From Vitellaria paradoxa (lineage: Eukaryota > Streptophyta > Magnoliopsida > Ericales > Sapotaceae), in assembly GCA_019916065.1 (NCBI GenBank), contig CM034234.1, forward strand, positions 11,596,520 through 11,660,519: a DNA stretch of 64,000 bases, written 5' to 3'. The first letter of the stretch is position 1. Each line of letters begins with the position of its first letter. Position numbers and translations under genes: made by a program. Shown one piece after another: positions 36,501 to 48,200 of this stretch. Below the pieces are notes generated by a model, which saw only the letters and a list, made by a program, of their open reading frames with translations, was not told the origin of the DNA and made no database searches.

Positions 36501-36893
36501 ATTTGACAGTATTGCCTCTGGGACCACTTCAAGGATCTAGAGTCTATGGAGCTGATGAGATCAAGTCACCTTGCGGAATTTGTTGCAGAAATGATTGCCT
36601 CTTTCACTCTATCTCTTGCAGTCTTAAAGATTGTCGATTTCAGTGACACCACGCTGCTGACTCCAAAGAGAATTGTGTATTTCCGACTTCTATTTAAGGC
36701 CATCTTTGAGCATCCTGACAGACTTGTTTGGAACGTGTTCACGCGAATAGCTGCTAATCCCGAGTATGAATCCCTTCGGAGTGGTATTGAGTTTTTCATT
36801 AAAAATTATGTTGCCGGTAGTGAGAATTCCCTGGCCCAAAAGTGGAAGATCGCCAAGAAAGCCCTAACTAACGTTGAAGGTGTCCTCTTGTGA
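27579..36893 (+). CDS. NOM1: nucleolar MIF4G domain-containing protein (NOM1/Sgd1 homologue)
   Basis: Thirteen coding exons join in frame to 900 codons: 27579-27582, 27682-27782, 27918-29067, 29263-29330, 29873-29955, 31584-31683, 31966-32051, 32625-32707, 33079-33206, 33284-33385, 35443-35733, 35831-35953, 36510-36893. All introns are GT-AG. Residues 1-400 are basic and Lys/Glu-rich with an internal duplication (121-186 and 262-326). A MIF4G domain follows (about 415-635; ALFLAAFVAGMAC-like block reads VFAAFVAGMACSVG), then an MA3 domain (about 700-830; NTDVRRAIFCVIMSGEDYVDAF). Homologues in yeast (Sgd1) and human (NOM1) act in the nucleolus in 18S rRNA processing with a DEAD-box helicase; that role is inferred. 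The start gives MAGSNKTEEKSRRERRKEAR, a plausible nucleolar-localisation start. Confidence 0.92.
28173..28790 (+). repeat. internal duplication in the third coding exon of the NOM1-like gene
   Basis: Two blocks (28173-28370 and 28596-28790) encode related segments: KFKAYLEMEMQQDGFSVEED and KFEEYLEMEMQEGGVSAEAD, each continuing LER.LAKKLKVK.GKL then a short acidic stretch and (L/I)EGIP. They are similar at both protein and DNA level and in the same phase. Confidence 0.8.
29956..31583 (+). other. 1.6-kb intron of the NOM1-like gene, with possible MITE
   Basis: The 30407-30720 part starts GGGCCCTTTTTGGTTTTG and ends CAAACTGGGCTTTA, a weak inverted repeat around AT-rich DNA; this may be an old MITE. 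The rest holds nothing recognisable. Confidence 0.35.
33386..35442 (+). other. 2.1-kb intron of the NOM1-like gene
   Basis: The longest intron of the gene. It carries a LINE remnant at about 34300-34700 (annotated separately); otherwise AT-rich with no ORF that resembles a protein I know. Confidence 0.6.
34300..34700 (-). mobile_element. RTE-type LINE remnant in an intron
   Basis: Read on the minus strand, 34670-34520 translates to MRMLR*IYANTIKDTIINEYI then a segment like VTPIEKKLKE, the degenerate equivalent of the C-terminal RT/ORF2 phrase (MRMLRWMCG.TRKD) of plant RTE LINEs. The 3' part (34300-34400) holds the repeat tail complementary to the CCAACTAGTTTGGG-type wording. Stops and frameshifts make it non-functional. 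Confidence 0.6.
36090..36400 (-). mobile_element. second RTE-type LINE remnant in the last intron
   Basis: The minus strand encodes QQKIEVALIK*KFSKSFLRW followed by FGPAQ, matching the LRWFGHVQ end of RTE ORF2 proteins, then the same 3' tail as the 34.3-kb copy (shared AACAAAGCCTTGGTCACAAA-like sequence). It ends about 110 bp before the last exon of the gene. Confidence 0.6.
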
Positions 36894-37625
36894 GTTTGAT
36901 ATTTGTGTTATGATCATTGCTAAAATTGGCTGAGGCCGAATTTTGTAGTTTTTGTAGTTTAAACTAGTACATTTAATTCAATTAATTCTAGTTTTGTTCC
37001 TTTTGTATATTTTTGGAGCAATTATGTGGTGCTCTAGCAACCACCGTTATAACATCTTAGTCCATTGTTGTGATTGTAGCATCCGCATTTGGTACTGGTG
37101 AAATATGAGCCATAGAGTTGGAAAGGGAAATGATCAGAGAGGCAACTCAAAAGGGTTTTGTTTCATTTTATTTTATTTATTATTTATTATTTTTAGGGGG
37201 GGGGGTTCTAGAGGGCTGTCATGACCAGCAAGGCCAATGGTGTTTCCATGCCTTGACCCATTATATTTCGTTATATATAACCCCTTCAGCACCGAGGACC
37301 TGCATGAATAAAAGCTCCACACACAAGCACCTTAATTGCCATTGCAAAACTGTAAAATCTACAATATTTCTTCAAAACATATTTCACATTTTACTAATCT
37401 ATGCATATGATAAAAGCAGATCCATATCATGCATAGACCAACACTTTCAACACCCCACAGTTTGTCCACAACTTAAAAAAAAAAGGTTAAGAAAAAACAT
37501 CAACCGTCAGACAGTGCAATTTCTCACTAACTTGACATAATAACTTTTGTTTTTGTTTTTTTTTTTTTTTATTTTTGGAGGGGGGGGGGAGGAGGAAATG
37601 GAAGGTATTCATCTTTTTCACCGAC
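36894..37625. other. convergent intergenic region
   Basis: 733 bp between the stop codons of the plus-strand NOM1-like gene and the minus-strand DRB4-like gene. It must contain both 3' UTRs. G homopolymers occur near 37197 and 37579 and a T tract near 37558. No canonical AATAAA is placed convincingly for either gene. Confidence 0.5.
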
Positions 37626-40600
37626 TTAATTCATCTTCAAAGCCACCCATTTGTCGTCGCTGAAGGGCAACACCGTAGCACCTTCAGGAAATGTCATGTT
37701 CGGCGTGCGAGGGCAAACCAAAACTGTGGTGCGAGGTAAGGTATTAGAACTTCCAACTGCTGCTCCGACTGGTTCACTATTCGACTCCACAGATGAATCA
37801 GTAGAGCACTCTGAAAGTGCAGAAGGTGAAGAGCTACCCTCTTCCAAAAAGGAGGTAAAAGGAAATGGATCTCGCAAATTGGCATACACACTATCAGAGG
37901 AAGAAGAGCAATAGTTTCCCTTTGCCTCTGGAGGTGGGAAAGAGCTAACTTGAGCACTCACTGTGGCCGGTTCAGATGAGAGTATTTTCTCCTTTCCACC
38001 TGAGAGATAAGATATGCGTAAAAGATAATGCAAAATATTTAACATTAAACCATGACAACTTTATATGCGTATAACACAAGAACAAACAAAATATATGAAC
38101 AAATAATTGGCATCTATTATTTGGGCCTTCCGTGCTCCTTCCACTAAAAAATAATAAAAGGTAGTACCTGACAATTTGTTTCATTTATTACAAGGCACCA
38201 AAAAACCCTCCAAGGTTCAAGCCTGGAATTTGAATCTATATTCTACGTATATTGAGAACCGGCTAGTTGGAGGAATTGAAATGGTGGCTTAAATATATTC
38301 AAACCACTGGTCATATCCATCAAATTACTCTCTACAAATCAAATTTTTTATTAGATATTTGAAAACGTCGAATCAAAGAGTTTGTCGACCAAGCTTCCTA
38401 CACGGATTAGAGGTTGTAACAGTCAAAAGCATATGGTTGTAAGTTCCTAAAAGAAATTCAGATAAAATGGCAGGCAAACACTACCAATTGTAATGTGTAA
38501 AATCAGTGACAGCAAATAGTGTTGGAACCATTAAGAAAAAATGGCCTATATATTCCTTACCTTGCTGTTCAGAAGTCGCATGGGTGGCTTTTGGTTTGAC
38601 TCTCGCTTGCAAATGACTAGTGATGACAGACTGCAAGATGGAAGATGATTCATTTAAAGCTTCCTTTATTTGACCTTGGGGAGGAAGAACAGTGGGTATT
38701 GCACTTGCTCTACCTGAAGGAAGTCATGATATCTTGTCAGCACACTAAAGTAGCCATATTCTTCATCAGACATGATCCCGAGATGCAAATTTAATACATA
38801 TCCTCGTCTATCACTTGAAAAGCTGATATAATTCCATTTTCATCCTTCCAATATATCCTATGGCAATTTTGTCTTTTTATTTTTTTATTTTTTTTGGGAC
38901 AAGTAGTCAAATTTTGATAAGGCATCAAGAAGATACCCCCCTCCCCCAAAAAAAAAGGACCCAAAGGTCACATTACTAAACCAGACTATCTACAAAGTGC
39001 AGAAAGGAGTGTAACTCCTGCTCTTCTTTTTCCGTCACCCTAAACTCTAAGCTAAATGTTTAATTCCCAGATTCTATTAATCCAAAAAATTCACACCATG
39101 AACATGATATAGACAATCCAAGAAACAGAATGTGCACATTTCGCCAAATTTTCTTCTCTGAAAAAATAAAATAACATACAATGCAAAGGACATACTTGTA
39201 ACTGAATTAAACAACCGGAGTTCATTCTTCGGGGAACTCTGTTTCGATTGTTCCAACAGATTACTTACAATCTAATTATTTATGATCTCATTGGAAATTG
39301 TATTATTTTCTACAACGTAAGAGGTTCCCCAAAAATAACCAATTGTTTAATCAAAAGCTTATTATGGATAAGTTCTACAGCTTTCGGGAACAAATATGTA
39401 TAGGAGATTAGATAGGATTAATGTTGATTAGGATAAGATTGGTTAGAGCTACAGATTCTCGGGAGTTTGTTACTGATTTTTAGGAGTTTGTTTCACTGAT
39501 TTAGATTGTAGATAATTACTATTGTTAGGATAGACTTGTATATAAATTACTAAACTGTAACATTCCTGATACACAATTATTTTTTCCTGGAAATCTACTT
39601 TCATGGTATCAGAGCCAGGTTCTCTTCATAAAAGGTCCATTTTTCTCGTCTGGCAAGGTTTGTCCTCCTTAGCCTTCCTTAAGTCCCAGAAATTCACTGC
39701 TAAGGTTGTCCTCCTTAGCATTCTCAAATCTTCCAGTCATATTTAGGATCTTGAATACTCCCATTCACTTTAAGTATTCAAATATGAGTTCAGGCAAGGA
39801 ATCTGCCACTTCTTCTGATCATCTGCAGTCTTCAATGGTCTCTCAAACCCTTGGAGAAAGCACAAATCTGCAAATCACCAATCACCGACTGAACGGAAGA
39901 AACTTCATTCAGTGGTCTCGATCAGTCCTACTGGTTATTAGGGGGAGAGGAAAAATGGGCTATCTCAATGGAGATATCAAACAAACCGACAAGGAGGATC
40001 TATCTTATGCAACCTGGGAGTTGAACAACTCAATGGTTATGGCATGGTTGATCAACTCTATGGAGCCTCATATCAAGCCATTTGGAAGGCTGTAAATACT
40101 AATTTTTCTGATCTAAAAAATACTTCTCAAGTATTTGAGATCAAGAATAGACTCAAGGAGATAAGACAAGAAAGTCTGGAGGTCACTGAGTACTACAATG
40201 ACTTGCAGATTTTGTGACGAGCTGGATATGCACTACGAAGCTGACTGGGGAGATTTGGAAGACAATATCAAATTTAAGAAACACTTGGAGAAGGAAAGGC
40301 TATATGAGTTCCTAACAGGATTGAACCGAGACCTTGATGAGGTGCGAGGAAGGATTCTTGGTTACAAACCTTTACCATCCCTTGATGAAGCTTTTGCTGA
40401 TGTGAGAAGGGAAGCTAGTAGAAGAAAAGTTATGCTTGGAGGGAACAAGAAGGTATCTGCCAGCTCTGTAAGTGATAGACCCATTGAGACAACAGCTCTT
40501 GCTGTTAAGAATGATCAAAGAAATTCTCAAAAGGGTGACAGAGGTGGCAGGCCTTGGTGCAACCACTGTAACAAACCTGGACATACTAAAGACACTTGCT

Positions 40601-43600
40601 GGGACCTTCATGGAAAACCAACAAACTAGAAGCCTCGAGGAGCAAATAAAGGAAAGGGTTTTTAGGTACAAATGGAAGATAAAGCTGCTGAACATCACAA
40701 GGAACCAGAACATAATGGAATATTTCTGAGCAAAGTCCAACTGGAACAGCTGCAAAAACTATTGAATCAAGTTGCTGCCCCAGGTCACTCTAAAATCTCT
40801 GTAATGGCATCAGGTACTGCCTTGCATACCAAGAACACAGTTTCTTGGATGCTGGATTCTGGAGCTTCTGATCACATGACAGGTAATCTAACCCTACTCT
40901 CTTCCTATATCCCATCCTCTGGAAGATCTAGAGTTAAAGTAGCTAATGGCTCTTACTCTACTGTGGCTGGAAAAGGATCCATTGTTCTCTCAGACACTGT
41001 TTCTCTCCATTCTGTTCTATATGTCCCAAATTTGACCTGCAATTTAATTTCAGTCAGTAAGCTTACTGAAGAACTAAAATGCAGTGCTAAGTTTTCTGCT
41101 ACTGGTTGTGAATTTCAGGGACTGGATTCGAGAATGATGATTGGCAATATTAGGGTAAGAGATGGACTTTATTATCTTGAGATTAAGAAGGAATCAAGAG
41201 AACCTACTGCTATGACTGGAAATGTATCTCCTCTTAGTTTCCCTAGTGATGAAATAATGTTAAGGCATTATAGGCTAGGCCATCCCAATTTCCATTACTT
41301 AAAAAGACTGTTTCCAGATTTGTTTATCAATAAAAATCCTAGCTCTTTCCATTGTGAATTTTGCATACTTGCTAAACATTGCCGTGCACAATTTCCTGCC
41401 AAACCATACAAACCATCCCAGCCATTCTCATTAATTCACAGTGACATATGGGGGCCTTCTCGGGTAAAGAATGTTTCTGGAACTCGATGATTTATCACCT
41501 TTACTGATGACCACGCTAGAGTCTGTTGGGTATATCTCCTTGAGGAGAAATCTGAAGCTGCAAAAGTTTTTCAGCTCTTTCACTCAATGAATCTAACTTA
41601 GTTCCATGTTCGTATCCAAATTCTAAGAACTGACAATAGAAGAGAATATTTCAATTCCATTCTCAGTGAATATCTTGCTAATAATGGGATTATCCACCAA
41701 AGTTCCTGTCCAGATACATCTCAACAAAATGGTGTAGCTGAGAGGAAAAACCGACATCTTGTTGAAGTCACGAGAGCTTTAATGTTCACTATGAATGTAC
41801 CTAAGTATCTGTGGGAGGAAGCCATCTTAGCAGCCTCATATTTGATTAACCGAATGCCTTCTAAGCCCCTCAATTTTTCTGTCCTTTTGACAACTCTTCT
41901 TCATCTCTACCCAAACTTTCGGTCCATGACATCTCTTCCTCTTAAAATATTTGGGTGCACTATGTTTGTGCATAATCACTCCCCTAACCTATCCAAATTT
42001 GATCCAAAAAACTACCAAATGTGTCTTTGTTGGTTATTCTCCCACTCAACGTGGTTACAAATGTTATTCTCCTCATCTTCGTCGATTTTTTGTGTCTATG
42101 GATGTGTCATTCATTGAGTCTCAACCTTTCTTTCCCAGTCCTTCTCTTCAGGGGGAGATTTTGAGTGAAGAAAAGTCTTGGGATACCACCACATCTGCAG
42201 AATCAGAATTCCTTCCTTCCACATAAGCCTTACCACAGCCTGCAGAAGTCCTATCTCAGTCCACAGCAATTCTATCTCAGTTCACAGACCAATTCACAGA
42301 CCACCATCACCAAACTTTGCCTTTGCCTTTAGAGCCTAACCTTATAACACCTGAGGAACCAAGAGGAGGAACATCTCAGTCAGGGGGAGAGAATACCAAG
42401 ATTGGCTCTCAGCCAAGAGGCCAATTACTGGTTTACTCAAGGAGAAATCAACACCAACCAGGCCAATCTGACTTGAATCTCAGTCCTCAAGACTGTGAAG
42501 AAACAACTGATCAACATCTGCAGCATGTTGAGGTTCCAAAGTATGATCTGAACTGGCCCATTGCTCTCAGGAAAGGGACCAGGACCTGCACCCAGTATCC
42601 CATATCCAAGTATGTTTCATATGCTAGACTCTCGCCTAACTTCAGTGCTTTCACCACTGCTCTATCAAGCAATGCTGTTCCAAACAGCATAGAAGAGGCA
42701 CTAACTGACCCAAACTGGAGAGCTGCAGTTGAAGAAGAAATGGATGCACTAAGGAAGAATGACACTTGGGAAATGGTGGACCTCCCTGCTGGGAAGAGAC
42801 CTGTTGGCTGCAAGGTGGGTGTTCTCGATTAAGTATAATACTGATGGGAGTATCAGCAGATACAAAAGCAAGTTAGTGGCCAAAGGTTTTACTCAAACTC
42901 AGGGGATAGATTACCAAGAAACATTTGCCCCAGTAGCTAAACTAAACACTATAAGAGTCCTATTATCCTTGGCTGTAAATTTAGACTGGCCACTACACCA
43001 GTTGGATGTCAAGAATGCTTTTTTAAATGGAGACTTACATGAAGAAGTCTACATGACTGCACCTCCAGGATTCAAAGGGAATAATGGAAAGGTTTGTAGA
43101 TTGAAGAAATCTCTCTACGGGCTAAAACAGTCACCTAGGGAGTGGTTTGATAAATTCACAAGAGCTGTCAAGAAGAAGGGATTTACTCAGGCACAAACTG
43201 ACCATACTTTGTTCTACAAACATGCTCAGGATGACAGAATTACAGTCCTTATTGTCTATGTGGATGACATCATTATCACTGGGAGTGACCTGGCAGAACT
43301 GAGTTCCTTAAAGAAGTATCTGTCAGGGGAATTTGAACTCAAGGACTTGGGAGCATTGAGATATTTCCTAGGCATGGAGGTAGCTCGCAGTAGCGAAGGA
43401 ATTATCATCAACCAGAGAAAATATGTGCTAGATCTACTCCAAGAGGTGGGAATGATGGGCTGCAAACCAGCTGAGACTCCAATGGACCCTAACATTAAGC
43501 TGGAACTTGAAGGGCAGCAGAAGTTAACAAGGAAAGGTACCAGAAGCTGGTGGGAAAACTGATTTATTTGTCCCACACTCGACCAGACATCACATTTGCT

Positions 43601-45206
43601 GTTAGCTTGGTGAGTAAATTTATGCACTCTCCAAAGAAACAGCACCTGGAAGCAGTGACTAGAAATTTGAGATACCTGAAGTATACACCTGGGAATGGGC
43701 TATTTTTCAAGAAAAGAAATTATAAAATGATTGAAATATACACGGATACTGACTGGGCAGGTTCCTCAACTGATAGAACATCAACCTCAGTCTATTGTAC
43801 CTATCCATGGGAAAACTTAGTAACTTGGAGGAGCAAAAAACAGTCGGTGGTTGCAAGAAGTAATGCAGAAGCTGAGTTTAGAGCTCTAGCCCAAGGAATC
43901 TGTGAAGGAATTTGGCTTGAGAGGCTGTTAAGGGAATGGAAGATGCCTAATTGTACTCCCATGAAGATTTACTGTGATAACAAAGCAGCAATCAACATAG
44001 CACAAAACCCAATTCACCATGATCGTACTAAACATGTTGAGGTTGACCGACACTTCATCAAGGAGAAACTAGACAGCAAAATCATTTGTTTGGACTACAT
44101 TCCAACTAGAGAGCAAACAACTGATATTCTAACAAAGGGATTGCATAAACTAGGATTCGAAAGCTCGGTAAGCAAGCTAGGAATTATTAACATTTACTCC
44201 CAGCTTGAGGGGGAGTATGGACAAGTTCTACAGCTTTCGGGAACAGATATGTATAGGAGATTAGATAGGATTAATGTTGATTAGGATAAGCTTTGTTAGA
44301 GCTGCAGATTCTCGGAGTTTGTTACTGATTTTTAGGAGTTTGTTTCACTTATTTAGATTGTAGATAATTACTATTGTTAGGATAGACTTGTATATAAATT
44401 ACTAAGCTGTAACATTCCTGATACACAATTATTTTTTCCTGGAAATCTACTTTCACTTATCCATAAGCAAGAATCGTAACCTCAAGCAATCTATAGATTT
44501 GTGCTTTCAGTTGTAGGATGGAATTCATTTGATCACCTAGATGGTTTGAGGAAGAAACAAAGAACACACCCATGGAAAATTTACACTGCCATCTCTCCCA
44601 AGGTTGAGAGTTTCACGACCACAGTAGAAATAATGGCATTATAAAGGAAGTATAAACAAACTTATGCAAAATGCTATTGGATTGTGCAACAATCGTCCAA
44701 AGTTGCTTCACGGTAAACTCTATTCTTTTTAAGAAAAAAAGATCCGTCTTATAAAATGTGCATCTTATTTCAGTTCCCTGGCTTAAAAATAGTGTCCAAA
44801 CAATTGTATTATGGTTATTATATTTCTTAGTTTCATCATAAATAAAGCAAAAAAACTGTGTCCCAGCTCGATCTCTTCACAAGGTTTTGAAGTTCTGAAA
44901 TGTAACAGTTATCCCTCAACTACATGGAAGAGGAAAAGGGCCTATGCTCAATTCCCAACAAATATTCAATACTCAAAAAAGAGAATCGTGCTAAAATGAG
45001 AGCTGCAAGTTGACTCGGTATCGCAGGCTTATTTATAAGTTAACAGCTTAAGCTTCTCTTATAATATCTTAAATTTTTAGAGCAAGCAAAAATTAACATG
45101 ATATTTGAACATGAGTACTGGAATCCTGTTGTCTCTCGAGTAATATAAAATTTTTTCATTGCATGCACCAGTTCTAGGAGGCCAGACACAAGAGGGACTG
45201 TAAAAT

Positions 45207-45243
<37 letters not shown>

Positions 45244-48200
45244 ATAACTTGACTTTTTAATCAGTAGGACTAAGAGCTACTTTTCTTTTTCTTTCCCCTT
45301 TTTTTCCCCCTTTGAAAGAATTATTCATTTATTCCGATTTGCTAAAATTAGCAAATAATTGTCAACATACAACATACAACAATACAACATAGGAGAAATA
45401 TAAATATTCCAATAACAATACCCATCACTCCTAAATCCAACAATTTGTTTAACCAATTAGACATTACATTCCTAAACCTCACTCAAATTGAGTTGAAGTC
45501 AGGGTTGTGCCAGCCCCAACTTGGGCTGAAGGGAGCATGATTAAGTAATGGCTTTTGTTGAAGGTCTTTTAATGGCTCTTCTCTGCTGGTTACCCTTTGG
45601 GTCTAATGATTGCGCAGTCAAAATTATATTCCAAAGTCTGACTTAGATCTTTGAATTCTATCAAACTCTGACTTAGATCTTTGAATTCCATCAAAACCTT
45701 ATAGTTACACTGAGTTCCAAAGGATTATGCATTTCAAAATCAAGAAAATCCTAAATAAAAAACACGATGGTCTTCTAAGGTCAATGTTCTTTTCTTTAAT
45801 TAAGCAAAAAACCCAACATTATCCTCGTTATCAATAGATCAATAATCACGCTCACTTGGTGACTATATGACAGGTACACAAACTGATGGACATTAAGTTC
45901 ATTTGTGGATAACCCAAGCAAAACATATAGATCATTTTCATCCAACGGTCCACTTTATGAGGCATAGCCTATATCACAAACATAAGGGTCATCAGCAAAA
46001 GAAGTTAACGAGCATCGTCCTTTTGAATAAGAGACTAGAAACACAAATAAGGGAATGAGTTCCTTACGTTCTTGAAGACCAGTATAAGCAACTTTTGCCG
46101 CATTCATCTCTGCTTGCTTCTTGCTTTTTGCTGCTTGTCCTTTAAAAGACTGGTCTCCTATTTCCACAGTAGATACAAAAATTGGCGAGTGAGGTGGACC
46201 AGAAGCGGTTGTCTCGTATCTTGGAATGCGGAAGCCATATTTCTGAGCCAATTCTTGTAAAAGACTTTTGTAGATACCAGAATCAGCCTAACATTGTGAT
46301 AAAACAATCAAACATGCACAGCATTAAAAAAACTAAATAGCCAAATATAAAGAAACACTGGAAATTCACAAGAGATTGTGTAAAGAACTAGCCTCCTGAA
46401 CATCATCAAGTGACAAACACTCCCAAGCAACTTTTGCAGCTGCTTGTTCAGCTTCCTTGAGTGTGGAAAAAAATTGAAGACTCTCATAAGTTTTCCCATC
46501 AAACGTAACCGTAGACCTAAAGCGACTGGCATGAGGGGGGCCTTCACGTTCATATGAATACTCAGGCAGTGTGAGATTTCTCTTTTGAGCATAATTTTGC
46601 AGCCGATTTTTGTATAAATGCCTCACATCTGAAATGCAGTGAACATAATTGATTGTCACCCCAAAAAAAAAATCCTTTCCAATGTTAGATACAATACATT
46701 TAACCACTTAAAAGTGTTAGCTATCATTTCACATAAAAACATAAGCTTAAGATGTTAAGGAATGGGACAACTTTATTATTTATATTAAATTATTTTCTCT
46801 CAACATGCTGTCTGACATGTGACCAAACTAAATTTTTTGAAAGGGTCAAACACATGAGACTATTTGTTTTGGGTGACAATGGGGTTTGAACTCAAGAGTT
46901 TTGCCAATTCCAATACTATATTAAAATATCCAGCTCAAAACCAATTAGTATGGTGTGGAGAGGCTCATTAGGATCTTATACCGATTCGAGAGGCACTATT
47001 TTTATCGATAGGATACAATCCAACATGTTGAAACATTCAACTCAAAACCAATTGGCAAGGAGTAGAAAGACTCATTAGAATTTTATACCAGTTTGAGATG
47101 CGCTATTTTTATTGATGTTGGAAAAATTCTAACAAGCTTCGTCACATGTGACGCTTGCTCGCATGTGAAGAGGCAGACTGGTGTACCATGTTTGAGAATT
47201 GCACTAATGAGATGATGAGAAGCTAAAGGGAGAGAGAGTCCTACCAAACCCAGCTTTGATACCATGACAGTGTTAGTCACCATCTAATCTAAAAGCTAAA
47301 GCTATTAAGAAAAGGGAGCAACTTTATTATTTATAATGAATTAACTCTCTTAACATTGTTGAAATAATTTGATATGCATCTTTGGGCCCATTTCTTAACA
47401 AATAAATCTATTTTTATTAAAATAAGAAATAATAAAAAGAACTCTCTCTCTTTCTCTATCTCCCCCTTCCTGTGGTGGGCCAGCCAAGCTTAACTCAAAA
47501 GAGAAATTGGATAATAGCAGAAAATAATATCAGAAAAAGCACATAAATGGCAGTTAGTAGTTGGATTTTGAAGATAAATGTAAAACTGATGCCTTTCTAA
47601 GAATACAAGCCATTGGTAAGCTTATATAGTGAAAAATTGGAAATATATTTACTTAATACAAGCTTAATGAAGCACAGTTTTTGTTGTTGACAAAGTATGT
47701 GAAGACTTTTAGACTGAACTTCATGAATGGAATTACCAAAAAAAAAAACTTCAAGAATGGTATTCAAAATTTCATTATTTGCCAGTGGCATAGAAGAAAT
47801 ATAAACTGCCTGCCCACAAATAAGCACATACATCGGTTCCCCAAGAAATTTGACATTTTTTTACTCAGCTGTTGGTTAGCATAAGTGGAAGGCTTAAAAT
47901 ATATAATGACCCATATAAAGGAGACCTCAAAATTAAGACCAATGTAGCATTGTCGTGAAAAATTGTGATACGAAATACCTGACAAAAAGAAAATGGTGGG
48001 AAAAAATCAAAAATTTCTTACCTATGAACTCATTTCCATCTTTGACTCCCAGTGGGGTTTCACTCACAACGGGATTTCCTATTTTTTCCATCATGGTTGG
48101 CTGTGTTGTCCCTCCAATGGACGGTCTAACATTCAAATTTTTCAGTGAAGCTGCAGAACCTGCAAAATTATGAGAACCAAAAATGAAAATGAATGATATT

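Larger units (their letters stand above)
39363..44455 (+). mobile_element. Ty1/copia LTR retrotransposon (element II) in DRB intron 4
   Basis: 5,093 bp, antisense to the host gene. A perfect 5-bp duplication CTTAT flanks it (39358-39362 and 44456-44460). The LTRs (241 and 240 bp) start TATGG and end TTTCA, so the termini are TA...CA rather than TG...CA. I count about seven substitutions and one indel (about 97% identity). The primer site TGGTATCAGAGCC follows at 39604; the polypurine run GAGGGGGAG precedes the 3' LTR. Coding domains are all present but broken. Confidence 0.92.
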
